Shown: one piece after another, positions 22,134 through 37,100 of the stretch
How the letters are laid out: each line of letters opens with the position of its first letter
Numbering within the stretch: the stretch's first letter is position 1
NCBI GenBank assembly: GCA_963971405.1
Contig: OZ020486.1
Location: 39,641,419 to 39,705,418 of the forward strand
Source: Psococerastis gibbosa
Lineage: Eukaryota; Arthropoda; Insecta; Psocodea; Psocidae
Direction: 5' to 3'
DNA length: 64,000 nt
Program-made: the position numbers and the translations under genes
The notes under the pieces: model-generated
Database searches by the model: none
Seen by the model: only the letters and a program-made list of their open reading frames with translations
Told to the model about the DNA's origin: nothing

Positions 22134-25100
22134 ATGATAATTTTCGTGTTTGTGTTTTCCTGTGTATGCAGTGTGTGTAGCGCATTTGGCACGGAAGGGC
22201 ACAGATGTGAGCCAATCACTATCCCCTTATGTCAAGGCTTGCAATACAACAAAACAGTGATGCCTAATCTTTTGAATCACCAGAAACAAGAAGAGGCTGG
22301 ATATGAAGTGCAACAGTTTTTTCCCCTTGAAAAAATTATGTGTAGCCCAAGTGTAAAAATATTCTTTTGCTCTATCTATGCCCCACCTTGCACAATACTT
22401 GAAAAGCCCTTGCCGCCGTGCCGCTCGTTGTGCCAGGATGTTAGAAACGGCTGTGAATATCTTTTAAAGCAATTCAAATTTGTCTGGCCTGAAAAGTTTG
22501 AGTGTGAACAGTTTCCTGTTGGTGGGCCCAATGTTCTTTGTGTCGGTGAGAATGAAACAAACAGCTCCCCACCTGCAACCCCTCTCTATCCGGTTGTTAA
22601 TAAAGATGAGAGAAACCGGCACATAATGCCAGAAGGAGGACGGGATTTTGGTTTTGTTTGCCCCGTACAATTGGCCGTCCCAAAGGGACAAGAATACGGT
22701 CTTATAATTGGAAACAAAACTGAGCCTGATTGCGGGGCACCTTGCCATAATATGCTCTTTAACAAGGATAAGGTAGCGACTGCCCGAAGCTGGGTAGGTG
22801 TGTGGTCTTTCCTGTGCTTATTCAGTTGTTTGTTTACCGTTCTTACCTTTGCGATTGACCCGGAAAGGTTTAAATACCCTGAGAGGCCTATCATTTTCCT
22901 AGGTGTGTGCTACCTACTTGTCGCCATAGTGTATGTAGTTGGATTTTTCTCTGGTGATTCAGTGTCGTGTCGCGAGCCTTTTCCCGCGACGCAAAAAGGT
23001 GTAGTTTTGACCGAGTCCGTCATTACCCAAGGCACCAAACATGAACTGTGCACGATTCTCTTCATGATTCTCTACTTCTTCAACATGGCATCAAGTACTT
23101 GGTGGGTGATTTTGACGCTGACTTGGTTCCTAGCTGCTGGGCTCAAGTGGGGCCACGAGGCTATTGAAGCCAATTCTCATTACTTCCACATGGCAGCGTG
23201 GGGTATACCTGCCATAATGACAATTGCAATTCTTGCAATGGGAAGCGTCGAAGGTGAGTTAACTCCTTTCATTTCTTTTGTTATTGCACCTTGGAAAAGT
23301 CACGATTTTGCTGTTATTTATAAATCGTACTAATAGAATACAAGATAATCAGCTCGTATTAGACCACTCCGCTGGTCCCTATAATGTGGAGATCAGGTAG
23401 ATTTTTCAGTTCTTCTATTAATGATCAAATGATAGGAACTGCACTTTGATACAGACAGTAACATTTTCTTTGAAGCACCTCAACTGTAACCGGCTACAAT
23501 GAGTCTGACTGATGGATTTGCGGATTGTATTTCTGTCAGGCAGGCAGTACGCTATTTGGCTGCTGTACCTAAAATTGTAAATACGCTACGTCAATTTAAA
23601 GCTGTTGAACTTCTTGAATTCTTCAGAGAATTTTATGAGTGATATTTTTTCGTTCTTAGTTTCGTGCTGACTTTGAATATGCAATAGGGACACTATTGAG
23701 CTGGTGTGGTGGTCCGGGGGTACTCCCCCGGGGAAAATCTTGAAAGTGTGGGTGAAAAATGGTTTAGCAGTTCACTATCAAGACACTTGTGTGATAAATT
23801 TTTGGGCTAAATCTCGCATGTCCTTGTAAAAGCTGCCGGCAAGATTGGTGTAACATATATTGAAGAAAATTTAACAAATGAAAACAGAAAGTGAGAGTAA
23901 AATTCCAATTTACGTCCAATTTCAAATTCGGAGAGCTCGTATAGGATCCAATCGCTCACACTTGGCTGTGCGTGGCTCTGGCTTACCAAGATATTTTTTC
24001 CTGTCCAGATAAAAACGTATAATTATCATAAGGGAAATTAAGTGTAACTAATGTAATTTTAAGTTACTATTTCCGAGACCCTTTCCCATAGCGGACTTTT
24101 GTTTCCACTGGAGCTCTTACCACTAAGAGATGCCCAGATAAGATAAAGGGTAGGTAGGAAATCAAAAAACAGCAAAAAAATAACAACAACATCCTACCAG
24201 ATGTAATAACAATTATACAAAAGATTTGTTCTCATGATCGCATAATAAGTGTAAACTCATATTTACGACCAGACCGAGTGGCTTGTGTACCAGACCAGAA
24301 TAGCCTCAGGTGGCGTTATCATATAGCCATTCATAATGCAGTCATTGACCATTTAAATGTGTCAAAATGAATTATTAATTATTATTAATGCGATCAGTTC
24401 ACTAATACTGCGTGTGATATAAACAAGCAATGCCATTTACTACTTTGCACTAACCATAATTCATCCCTGAAGGTGGCCCTGTCTTGATTACACCTTGCCT
24501 CAATAAGGATATCGACAATGTTGGTGTTAAGTGTTAGCTAAGTGTGTTCAGTCGAGTTATGAAACGGCAAACTAAGCTAACCAGCGTATTAGCTAAGCGC
24601 TCTTCGGGGTTGGTTAAAGCGAGTTACGTTCGATAGTAAAGTGTTTCGATTTAGCACATTAACCCTCCCCACCCAGAGGTCTACTTGTTAACTCGATAAC
24701 TTCAATACTGCGAGTACACTTGAACGTCATTATTTTTAACTAACCGCAAGATAATAAGTGGGAGCCGGACTAATCGACCGGGTTCGCCCTGAAAGCGAAC
24801 TTCCAATAGTTTCGACAAGTTCTGCGGTCGATATCTTCAGAGGCCTCTAAGATTGTATCTTGGATGGTTGCTAATCTAGCAACTATTGCTGCGTTTGGAA
24901 CTACGCTTTCAGATCGAGCAACCAGGGTTGTACTTCTTATCGTTTGACGGTGGCTGTTAGGCCCGATCCGGTTCGACCAGGCGATTCTCGCAGTCGAGAT
25001 TTGCTGACGTCTTTTCCACTGTTGAGTGAATGGTAGAATGTTTGTTGCAAACTCACAGAGTTTACCTCAGAAGATTTCTATGATATGGGGAAAACCGTCC

Positions 25101-28100
25101 ACTTTCGTGTGGTCGGCTTCACGCCAGCTTCCGAAATCATCTAGAAACCTTCTGCTAGCCATCTATGACTACAATGAATAAGACGTTGGCAAATCGCAAC
25201 TGCGAGAATCGTCCGGGTGTACCAGGCCTGAAAGTCTTTGCAATGAATTTATGCAGAATTAATTTAGGGCCAATGTCATAGCTTGTGGAAACACATTGCT
25301 TCATGTTGAAACTCACGCATGGCATGGCAGAAGAACAATCTGAGTCAAGTGCACCCTGAGTTGCTATGAACTGTGGTCTCAATGACCGTACTGATCTGAG
25401 ATTAGCAATCAGTTAACTAAGATTAATTCAGTGCCTATGGCGTAGCTTGTGGAAAAAACATTACTTCATGTTGAAACTCACGCATGGGATGGCAGAGGAA
25501 CAATCTGAGTCAAGTCCACCCTGAGTTGCTATGAACTGTGGTCTCAGTGACCGCACTGATCTGAGATTAGCAATCAGTTAACTAAGATTAATTCAGGGCC
25601 TATGGCGTAGCTTGTGGAAACACATTACTTCATGTTGAAACTCACGCATGGGATGGCAGAGGAAGAATCTGAGTCAAGCACCCTGAGTTGCTATGAAATG
25701 TGGTCTCAATGACCGTACTGATCTGTGATTAGCAATCAGTTAACTGAGATTAATTCAGTGCCTATGGCGTAGCTTGTGGAAACACATTACTTCATGTTGA
25801 AACTCACGCATGGGATGGCAGAGGAAGAATCTGAGTCAAGTGCACCCTGAGTTGCTATGAAATGTGGTCTCAATGACCGTACTGATCTGTGATTAGCAAT
25901 CAGTTAACTGAGATTAATTCAGTGCCTATGGCGTAGCTCGTGGAAACACATTACTTCATGTTGAAACTCACGCATGGGATGGCAGAGGAACAATCTGAGT
26001 CAAGTCCACCCTGAGTTGCTATGAACTGTAGTCTCAGTGACCGCACTGATCTGAGATTAGCAATTAATTAACTAATATTAATTCAGAACCAATGGCGTAG
26101 CTTGTGGAAACACATTGCTTCATGTTAAAATTCATGCATGGTATAGCAGAAGAACCATCTGAGTCAATCGCACCTTGTGATGTGTGAATAGCAATCAGAG
26201 ACTGTCAAAACGTGTGGACCTAATTAAAAACCGCTGTTAAATCTGGCTTCAATGGAAAAATATCACTTTTTAACATTAACTTTTTATTATTTCCATCAAA
26301 AGTCTTTAAAATTGCAAATATACCGTGCTGCAGCCTGCAGGGCTCAAACCGTGTGCAACTTACAATTGGAAAAAGACCTAACATTAAGTGAGTAATTCGT
26401 AAGTAGTGTCTGCAAACTACTGCATTACATTGTTTGCTGTCGATTTTGGAAATTTAGAATACCCTCTGGATAAGGGATATTGAAGCCATCCCTAAATTTA
26501 ACTTTCTCCGAATTATAGGAAGACACTAGTAAAAACATGAGCACAATTAACATATTGTTTTCACACGCGTTCTCTAGGCTAATAAACTGTAGTTAAGAAC
26601 CTACGCACCAATTTACTTGAAGAGGTGAAAGCATCGATAGCAGTATTCCCATCAATAACAAAGGTATCATCATGATCACTGGTTTACCATATTAGGTGTA
26701 TTCATGATCTGCAATGCACGATGATTTCTACACTCTGGAAATTTATACATATAGTATGGTCAGTCTCTTGGAGAGGACATGTAGAGTAGTGGTATGGACT
26801 ACAACTTTCACCCGAAATTTTTTTTGGTTCGAGTCCTACACTTGTTACATTTTCTGGCCATGCTTCGGAGGGCATGTAAAGCAGGCGGTCCTGGGCCTTC
26901 CTAGTTGAGTGTAAGAGAGGGCTCCGCTAGGTTGGCTTAGTAACAGAACAAAAAGTCATTATTTATTTATTATTATTATTTACTTCGAACTTCAACAGTA
27001 TGGGTGGGGCCCACAATCGTTTGTTAAGTCTTGATAAGCACGCGGCCGCCGCCATGTTACCCTATTCCAATGCATAGTGCGGCTCCGTGAGGACCTCTCG
27101 CCTGTCGGCTGTCGCACCAAGCCCCTCCAAAGCGCGCGATTCTCCGCCAACTCCTTCCATGCGTCGAAATGGATGCTGCAGGCTCTCAGATCCTCGGAGA
27201 GCTGGTCCGACCATCTCTTCCTAGGTCGCCCCTGGTATGCAGTATCTGTTGGATTCTTCTTGCCATGATTTGATAAATGATGCTGATTGGTTGAACTCGC
27301 CCCAGTGGCTTAAAGAATCTGACTGCTTCCATGCCATACGCGCTCATACATGGCCGTCAGCAGGATGAAATATGACGTGGGTCAAGACCTAATGAAAAAA
27401 ATTGAACATTCCACAGTTTTTTTTTAGGTGGGGGGGGGGGCAGATATGGGATAATTTTGCTGTAGTTTTCGCGCATTTTTGTTTAAAAGTCTAGAAAAGT
27501 TCATTGTTTATTCTTTTTTTTTAATGTCTTGATTTTTATTTAAAAAAAAAAAAAAAAATAGTAATTATGTTTTGTATCTAATTAGTACCATTTTTCCGGG
27601 TCAATCGAGGTGGGTCAGATGACCCATCTGCCCATAGCTGTGGACGGCCATGCGCTCTTACCCTATCTCAAAGCATCGACATATTCAATGGAATTGGGAA
27701 ATGAGTTGTCCAGTTCTTTTTTTTTTTTTTAAACAAAATACTGAGAATACCTGCATCTGCCAAATCGCTGTTCCTTATGAATTACGACCATTTCATAAAA
27801 TCGTGGTTTTTATAGTAAAATTAATTCTGGTGAGAAGATGGTAATTTACCCCGAAAGCTTGTATTTTTATAAATTTTTCATCTTATCATCAGAGAAGAAT
27901 AAATTTATTTACTCTAAAAGACTCGGCCGTCACTTGCTCCCAAAATATTTTGACGTCTCTGTCTTATTAGGAAATCGGAGTAGCCCCACTATGCGTTTTT
28001 TGTACAAAGTCGATTTTCACAGGAAATGTAGATCGTTGAGTCAAAAATATCAGTTAAATTAGGCGGCCAATCCACCGGTGATTTTACTTCATTTGTGATT

Positions 28101-31100
28101 TGAGATTTTTTGTTTGTTTTGTTTTAAGGAGACTATTATGTAGATACTTAACTTATCTATTAAAAATTAAGTTATAATATGGTAGAGACTTATTAATGAT
28201 GTCTGCTACCATATTATAACTTAATTAATAATAGATAAGTTAAGTATCTACATAACAGTGTCAGGAAATGTAGAGTAGTGGCACGGACTCCAACTTTCAC
28301 CCGAAAGGTTGTTGGTTCGAGTCCTACACTTGCTATATTTTCTGGCCATGCTTCGGAGGGCATGTAAAGCAGGCGGTCCCGGGCTTTCCTAGTTGAGTGT
28401 AAGAGAGGGCTTATAGCCCTAACCCCGCTAGGTTGGCTTAGTAATAGAACAAAAAAAGTCGATATTTATTTTTTTATTTTTTTAACAGTCTTCTTAAAAC
28501 AAAAAGCAAACAAAAAATCTCAAATCACAAATGAAGTAAAATCGCGAATGGAATTGCCGCCTTAGCAGAAATGCGCTCTACGATTGATGTTTCATGATTT
28601 AATATTTTTGAACTTATAGCCTAAAGCTTTTCCCTTCTGATTATCCCTTAACTTCATAAGTGTAGTTTGCAACGTTTTTTCAAGATTTCCCTACCACACC
28701 AGACGATCAAGTCACATAAATTCAGTCAACTGCCCTAACCATGTTCAATATGTGTGTACACAATAAGGAGCACCCACTTATCTGCATATATTTAAGACCA
28801 AAGACCGGTTCTTCATTATTCCCCGTTGGTGCTGTTACGTTAAAAAAAAAAAAAAATAAATAAATGCAGAGGTAGGGCTACTGTCAGGCAAAAGGATGGC
28901 TCTATCCCAAGTGGGCCTCTCATGATGGATTCCACGGGTAATTACTATCTCATCATTTTTACATTAAAACACATTCACCATAATGCCGCGCATTCGTTGC
29001 ATTAGCTTCCAATTCCCAGCAACTTTCGCGCCCTTGGCAAGGCAATGTTTTTCAATTATGGTGGTTACGCATGGCTTTCGCCTTTCCCATTACTGTTAAG
29101 AGTAGGCCCAGCTTATTGGGTGCGAACGTTTGTTTGTTTGTTATTGTTTTTTATAAAAGGTTATTCGCGTACGAACAATTTCATGAATGTATCCGATGAC
29201 CTGTCTTGTTTGTACTCGTATGTTGAGCCAGAGAGGAATTAGTTTCAGACTTGCCTATTCCCCGATTATGCTCTTGAATCCTATCCTGAAAATGCCCTCC
29301 GGTCTGGCCCCAACATAACAGCTATCACTGCTGCTGCAGTCTATCTGGTACACACCCGATAACGCTACCTTAAATATTTGTCTACAGACGGCTTGCAATT
29401 AATGAGATGGTTCCCCAACGAGTTCATCTAATAAAACGCGAATGAAAAATATCCCATTTCTCGATCTACTCCTTCCGAGACCTCTCCTAGATAGGGAATT
29501 TTAAAATACTTTTATTGTCTGCCATCTCATTAACTGCAAAGGCCAGGAATGCTAGGTACGAGGTCTTCATTGACCAGACCTTGAGGTTTCAATTCCCGAA
29601 CCTGGTTGCCTTTAAGTGTATATTTTTTTATTAATACTTGACAAAGTTATTTTATTTCTTTACTATGACGAAGTATTATAAAGTGAATGTGGAAAATATT
29701 ACTGAAATAACTGACGAGGCTATCAAAGCATGTAACAAATTGTTTTCTTGTAAAAAAATAAAATAAGAATATTAGGTTTTCGTAGCTGTGGATCTAGTTA
29801 CATGGTATTTAATTTTGTCAAAATAAACTCAAATCAGCCTTTGTTAAAAAATTGTCTTAGGAATGCAGTGTTGGAAAATGATGTGATGTCCAATTATGAA
29901 TGGCTGCACTGTGTTAATTTTTCTAGTTTAGTTTTAATGATGTTGAGCGTCGTCGTTTCGTCTAGTTGACTTTTTAATTGACAGTGATAAGTGTTAATGG
30001 TACAGGAATAGTCTTGGCAATTTAGACGCCGTAATATACTTAATTACTTAATTTAAAATGTTTTTGGGATTTTTTGAAGGTTACTGCCGGACAGTTATTT
30101 CTTTTATCTTTTCTCATTGTTTTTTACTCCGTCTGATGGCATGCTGTAGCTTGTTTTCAAATGAATCTATGCAACAGTCTTGCTATCAACCATTGTACCG
30201 TCGGTCTTTCCGCGGCTATTTCCTAGAGCAGAACTCGGTTGTGAGATGCATCTTCGGGCCATGCTAGAAGTTCTCTTGCAACCTTCTTCTTCCTCTTCTT
30301 TATGTGCTTCTCATGGCGAAAATTGGCTATCATCATGGCAATTCGGGCCCTGGAAACTCTGCTCTCAAAAGCAAAGTCGTGATCTTGCTCTTGCCATCAA
30401 ACCACTGCCGCATGTTTTTCAAACACGATTCTGCCGTGAGCCCTCAGTCCTTGTATCATCCCTTGGATTATAACATGCAGAAGGCGACCTTTTTCGTTCC
30501 TCATCCCATGGCCGAATTATGTTTCCGTTTCTTTACCGTCAGCAACAACTCGGCTTCTGCATCCATTCGTATTAGGACCTCGACTTTAGGGGGATATAGA
30601 TATATATATCTGTATATCCGCTTTTTAAATGCACTTACTCTGTTCTCCATAGTTTTTTATCAACGTACTACATACCTCCATACCATACATACCATATTTA
30701 AGAACCGGTTCGAGTTTACTCGTTGTCCACCTGACGTCATTGGAGATGAGGTAAATTCTATATAGGTCAGACCAACAAATTACCACACAGCAATACTGGC
30801 AGGGCACGCAATGCATTTGAGCGTGAATTTTCAATTTTTCAAATAACATTTTTTTTTTACAAAACCAAATACTTTTCTGGGAAAGCAACCTGTCCGGTTT
30901 CGTTACTCAATTTAACACCTAAAACATACCTGAAGGTAGAAATCATCGATAGAAAGGTTTCGCAGAAAAATTATTTTGTAGTAATTTTTCATTAAAATTT
31001 AGTTATTTTTATTTTTTTACCACCAGAAGCAACCTATCAAGGGGCAAGCGACCCCCCGCATTTCGTTAACATTAATAACGACTACAATATATGTGAATTT

Positions 31101-34100
31101 AAAAGAAATCGTTGGAGCCGTTTTTGAGAAATAATTTTTTTAGACGTTTTTTTGGAGTTTTTTGAGAATAAAACCCCCCCAATTTAAGTTAGCCCCAAAT
31201 AAAAAAAATGTTCCCGAGGTATGATTTTTGTGAACCTACATGCCCAATTCCATCAATATCGACCGAGTAGTTTGCCCGGAAATGGACGCACAGACAGACA
31301 GACAGAACGACAGACAGGCATTTCGTAAAAACCACTTTTTTGGGTTCCTGGGACCTTAAAACGTGTAAATCCGTTGAAATCGCGGAATCGAAGATTTCGA
31401 CCATCACAAAGCTTTCCTTATACTACGTATAAATTGGAAAGCAATAAAGAGGTTTAACGTCTACCTCTTTAAATCAATAGCGTCAGGGATGTTCCCTCTA
31501 TGTGCGTGCAAGTCAGTGATTTTATCTTAAAACCTCTAAAAATCCCAAAAGGTTCTATTATAACCGGGGGATGGTGCTCTTTAATAAGTGAGTTGATTTC
31601 AATAATACCTTATGAAGCTTTGACGGGACCAAATCATCATCTACCACGTGGGTTTCTTTCTAAGCCAGGGGAGTCTTTACTAACCGAGTTCTACTGTATA
31701 GCATATTGCATACCTGTGAGCCTTCCATGCCGTTTAAGGAATAAATGGGATTAAATATGTAAACAAAATAATTTTAGAATCTAAAATTGTTGTAATAAGG
31801 GGACAGAAGAATCCGGGCTAATAGGCCGTCGATTAGCAAGTAAGCTTCCAAACGTTTCGTCAACAACTGCGGTCGACATCTTCAGTGGCTACACCTACAC
31901 TTCTAAGGTTGTATCGCGGAGGTATCGTATTGCTCAACGTGAACGTAGTGCCACTGAAGATGTCGACCACAGTTGTTGACGAAACGTTTGGAAGCTTACT
32001 TTCAGATCGACCGCGGCCTATTAGCCTGGATTCTTCTGTCCCCTTATTAGACTCCGGCCGTGAAAGCCTTTGTTATTATAAAATTGTTTTGTTTACATTT
32101 TTAACCCCACAATACGTTATGCTGTCGTCGTAGGCCCGCTGTTGCAGTAAATGCTTATCCAAATTCCCAGCTCGGCTTGCTCTAGTCATTCAAATGTCAT
32201 TCACATCAATCCGATAATACGAGCCTATGAATGGTCTGGAATTTTGGTTGGGTGCCAACGTTTTGGTGTACATGCCACGGTTTCCTGCCAGACTGTAAAT
32301 GTCTTAATGCATGGAACAATACTGCAAACACGTTCAACTTTTCGTTATCTCTTCGTATAATTTTGTGTTTCCATTTGGCCATTATCATGTTTCATTCGAT
32401 TTTAGCAGTTGCGCAGTATGTTTCATTGAATTTCTGGTGCCACCTTCCACATCTTCTTCGACCAATCAGAGCACGCCTTCTTGTGGTCACAATGGGGTTT
32501 TTTGTTCTGTAAAAAGTTCAAGGCGTACCCTGATTAGTCTGCCAGTTGACACCATATATTAAAAAAAAGTATTCTTGACTAGAGCGAGTGTCCCATCTCT
32601 CGTATATTGAGTAAGTAAGTAAGTATTAATTAGTCAAAAAACGCAATACAATTAATAAATATCCAAGGGCCACACTAAGTGCAGCCTGTGAAGGGGACTT
32701 GCGTCGTGGCCCTTATAACTATTACAAAACAAAAACATTACATATTACATTACATAACAAATAATTATAAATAATAATCTAAAACAATCTTAGAATATTT
32801 TATCTATTTAGTTATATTTATGTTATATTATGTTATTTATGTTATATTATGTTATTTTTGTTATATTATTTTATTTTAACATTATCGCTTCAAAATATCA
32901 GTAAAAGGCATATTTTAAATGATTTTTTTTGTGATTGCTTTAAATTTTTAAAAACTGTCAGTATATTACCGTACTTTAATTTTCTTAGGCAAAGCATTAA
33001 AAACCTTGACGGCTCTGAAATTTGGCGATTGTTTAAAGTGCTCAACGAAAGGACGCTCTGTTTTCAAGTTATTGGCTACGCTGTGTCTGGTATGAAGGGC
33101 ATGAGTGGAACTCACACTATTTATTTGAGAATTTTTTAAAGTCAATAGCAGATTAACACAATAAAAATGCAAAAAATGAGGCACCTTAAAATCTTCATAA
33201 ATTTTAGTCGTCGGGGTTCTACGAGGCATAAATAAAAATATAGAACTACCAACTGCCAGACAAAGTTGAATTCAACCGGACCAGAGCCTGTTAAAACTGC
33301 AGCAAACTTGGTAGTGTGGACAACGTTGGCGGGTGAACATGGGGGGACATGATGACGGGCTGAGGCTACCAGTCAGTCTAAGTGCGTGTTGGTCGCCTTC
33401 ATATTAATCGTGGTTTCGAATCCACTACAATCAGGAGGTTCACCGTGGCAATCAACTCCCCTTCTCCCTGAGGTGAAGGAGTCCGCCCTTCGGGTGCCTA
33501 ATGTTAATAAACAAACTCATTCCCCCCACCCGGCTGACAGGGTTGCTTAAAGCTGAAATGCTGAATGCAGGCGTTGGAAAACAAACAATTCATATATAGA
33601 ACTTATAAAGGCACAGAGAGCGCCGATCGGATAGGATTCATCATATCTGTCAATCCTGTTGTGTATTGTAGTGATACATTACCATTTTCCAAGTGACTTG
33701 TAATACACAATAAGTGTGAACGGCCAAATTACGCGGTGTAATGTCTACGGAAATCCTCAGGAGACCCCCACGTGCACATGTATTGCTTATACATATATGT
33801 GGTGTGGAATGTGTTTTTTTGACAATTTGTAGTCTTACTGGTTTAATATAATTTACTTTACTTTACCTCTCTGAAATATGACGCCTCGCATAAAAATCAT
33901 TGATGTAACATTCCATTAAAGGCTAGCGTGTATTTTCATATGAATAATTTTTGTTTGAACAAAAAACGTTGGTTCTGAACCAAAAACAGTAGCAGAAGAC
34001 TCAGTACAACGGGAGTCTGTACGATTCGCCTGATGATGTAAGATTGCCAACATAAAGCACTTGCTCTTATAGTACTCTCTCCGACCTGAAGACTAACAAA

Positions 34101-37100
34101 ATCTTCTTAGTTTTTGTTAGGCTGGCTATCAGTTGGATGACGAGACAAAAACAACCGTTTTTTTACCATGTATTACATCCATAGGATGTCTTCAACCCTG
34201 CCCGGTACTCAATAACTCCTAAGGTCGGCGGCTGTCTTCAAGGACGCCTCAGCTTCTCTCTCTTTCTGGAAGACTGGTTTCCTAGTATTTCTCCTAGCCC
34301 TAGCTGCCGTTTCTTACAATTTTCCCAATAACACTAGGTTTCAAGCTCTGGTTCATACGAGGTGTTGCCACCTTGGAGACTATTTAAATCGATCTGGTAT
34401 TCTTCGTAGACTGCGCCTCGTTAGTTACGGGCATCATTGCGGCGGTCAACTAGTCGGTCCTCGATGAGCTGACCCCTTATATTTAGCTAGCTTGAAATGG
34501 ATTGCTATAAAAAATCGTAATTCCGGTCTCACACTAATCATAATAATAGGATAATTATTTTTAGGGCTCTTGGATGGTAGCCGTTGAAATTAATAGAGTA
34601 GGTCGACGTTGCGATAGAGCTTTTATGACTTGAAATAGTGCAATTTATTTTGTAATTACATTGAATGGCTTAAGAGCGAATGTAAGCGTCGACAACAGTG
34701 GCTTTTTTTTTCTTCTGAAAGTTGATGCGCCTCTTAATTTTTGCAAGGGCCCTTTTAAGCACTAGTTGCGTTTTAAAGGAACGACAAAAAAACATTTTTG
34801 TTTTTTTTAATTGATGGCTCTGACTAATACATTTACATAGGCTTCCACGGCTGGGGCCAGATGTTGGTTCTGGGCTCATGATTGATCTGAAAGTATACTT
34901 TCAATCATTTCGTCACCATCTTCAGTCGACATCTTCAGTGGCGGCACTTTGCTTACTTCGCAGATTGTATCGCTTTTAGTTCGACCACGATCACCTGATT
35001 CTACTGTTCTGTTACTCTGCCTGACTGTTAAATCTGGTGGACAAATTGAGTGCAGCCCATGCTTTGAGTACTGACTACTATGTGATAGCGTTTAATTTTT
35101 CATGCCACACTGAAGTTATAGCCTCCTCCCCCTAGAAACGCTATGGGGAGGCTATTACGAACAACCTTACAGAATAAAAAACCCCGTAGCTCGGCAACTC
35201 AATGAGGCTCTAGCCTCTAGGCCTGAGGGACTGCACTATTTGGGATGTTGTCAGCTGTGGTGTGGCAGCCGGGTTTTCCACTACCGATGTTGGCAAGGTA
35301 CCCTTTAGGGTTGGGTGGACCTAGACAAGAATGGATTTTTTCTTTTATATCTAGGTTCGCACCTCTGTTCCTTAGTCTATTCCTCTACTAACATGACTAT
35401 TCCTGGCCATACAACCTTACCAAAGACATTCGAATTACCTTAAAACCGCTGTTATTTACCTTCCAGCCTTTCTTCTCTTCTTTTTCGCCGCTACAGAGCT
35501 TTGACCTCTCGCAATACCTACCTCCAGAGTCCAGACATCGCCGTCCCATGATTGTCTTCCCTTGCCAATCCGATACGTCCCTACTGCAGTTGGAAAGTTA
35601 TTTTTTTCAAATAGTTTTTGGATTAATTTTCCTTATATTTTTATGGACAATGCTGTCATGATTCGGATGTAAAACTGCATAGGCGGTGAATATATACGCA
35701 TTCATGCCGGTAGGCCCACGCTTTCTTAAATTATACAGTAATAGAAATTCAATTGAATAAATAATTTCCCTCTCCCGAGTCCTTGACGTTGGGCCCTTCT
35801 TTCGCATTGTTCGCCCTGTATTTGCACATGGCCTTGATCAGTGCTCCACTTTGTGAGCACTCCATGCGAGAAACTAGATTAGTCGACTTAAATGTCTATG
35901 TAGAGTGGAGACAATCGAGTTCAATGTAGGCCTCCCATCCAACAAGATGAGAACTGCGTGTGTACTAATACTAATGCAGAACCGTGCTGTGGATTTTTTC
36001 AGGGTGAGACAAAACTATGTAATGGCGCCTCTTCCGAATAAGGCATATGCTGATTCTAGGGCTGTCGCACCTATCCGTAAATCACGAATAGGGGTGGGTT
36101 TGACCGCAGAATTTTTAAATCAATGAGAGAACATTGAAGTTCAGCACATTAAATAAAGCTACCTACACTACGTTTTGATGGAATTCACCGCTTTTAATGA
36201 TGCAGTGCACATACAGTACAATAGAACGGCATGTAGCTCACAGAATAGTCGCAGACCGAATTCGAAGGCCTTTTCGTTCTCTAGGGGTCCCTTAGAAGGT
36301 AAAATCCCGTTTTCGGTGCCAAAATTTATTTATCTCCCTATTTTTCACTCATGAAGCAGTATAAACCATGTGTCTGATTGACCTCTTCAGGCGCCCCTGT
36401 GGGTTAGTACCCGTGTTGAGTTATTACGCCACGTCTCCGATCGCAGTGCGGGTGGGGACTCGCACAAGAACAAGCACACTACTATACCTGGCCATTGAAG
36501 TAGATTCAAGTTATTATAAGATTCCCGACTAATAATCTATGCAGCCCTTAATGGATAGTGTACGAATTTACGTTTATAAATAAATAAATATCGGCTTTTT
36601 TGATCTATTACTAAGCTAACCTAGCGGAGTTAGGGCTATAAGCCCTCTCTTACACTCAACTAGGAAAGCCCGGGACCACCTGCTTTACATGCCCTCCGAA
36701 GCATGGCCAGAAAATATAGCAAGTGTGGGACTCGAACCAACAACCTTTCGGGTGAAAGTTGGAGCCCGTTCCACTACTCTACATGTCCTGTTTATATACT
36801 AGTATGTCAATTGCTCCGTCCCTTGTCAACAAATCCACGGACAATCAACTAGTTAGCTTACTTGTAGCTTTAGCTGTATTACCCTTAAGGTGAAAACTGA
36901 CATTTTGACATGGCATAGTTTGGTTTGACCCTATTTGACAATAAACAACAACTTTTTCCACGGTTTAATAGAAAATGAATGAATGATGATGCTTGACATA
37001 AGCTTATCACACGCTAGGCCTATAGGGAGAAAATTTCGTTTCTTTGCATTGGGGAAAATTAACTTTTTCTGACACAAAGAATTCTGTCCAATCATCATAA

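Noticed and set aside
25250..26180. CRISPR-like array
   Set aside because: Whole 164-bp units repeat with no constant-repeat/unique-spacer pattern, and the genome is eukaryotic; this is an ordinary tandem array.
30304..30765. 153-codon + frame
   Set aside because: It overlaps a LINE C-terminal relic readable on - and the start of repeat E1; no domain on +.
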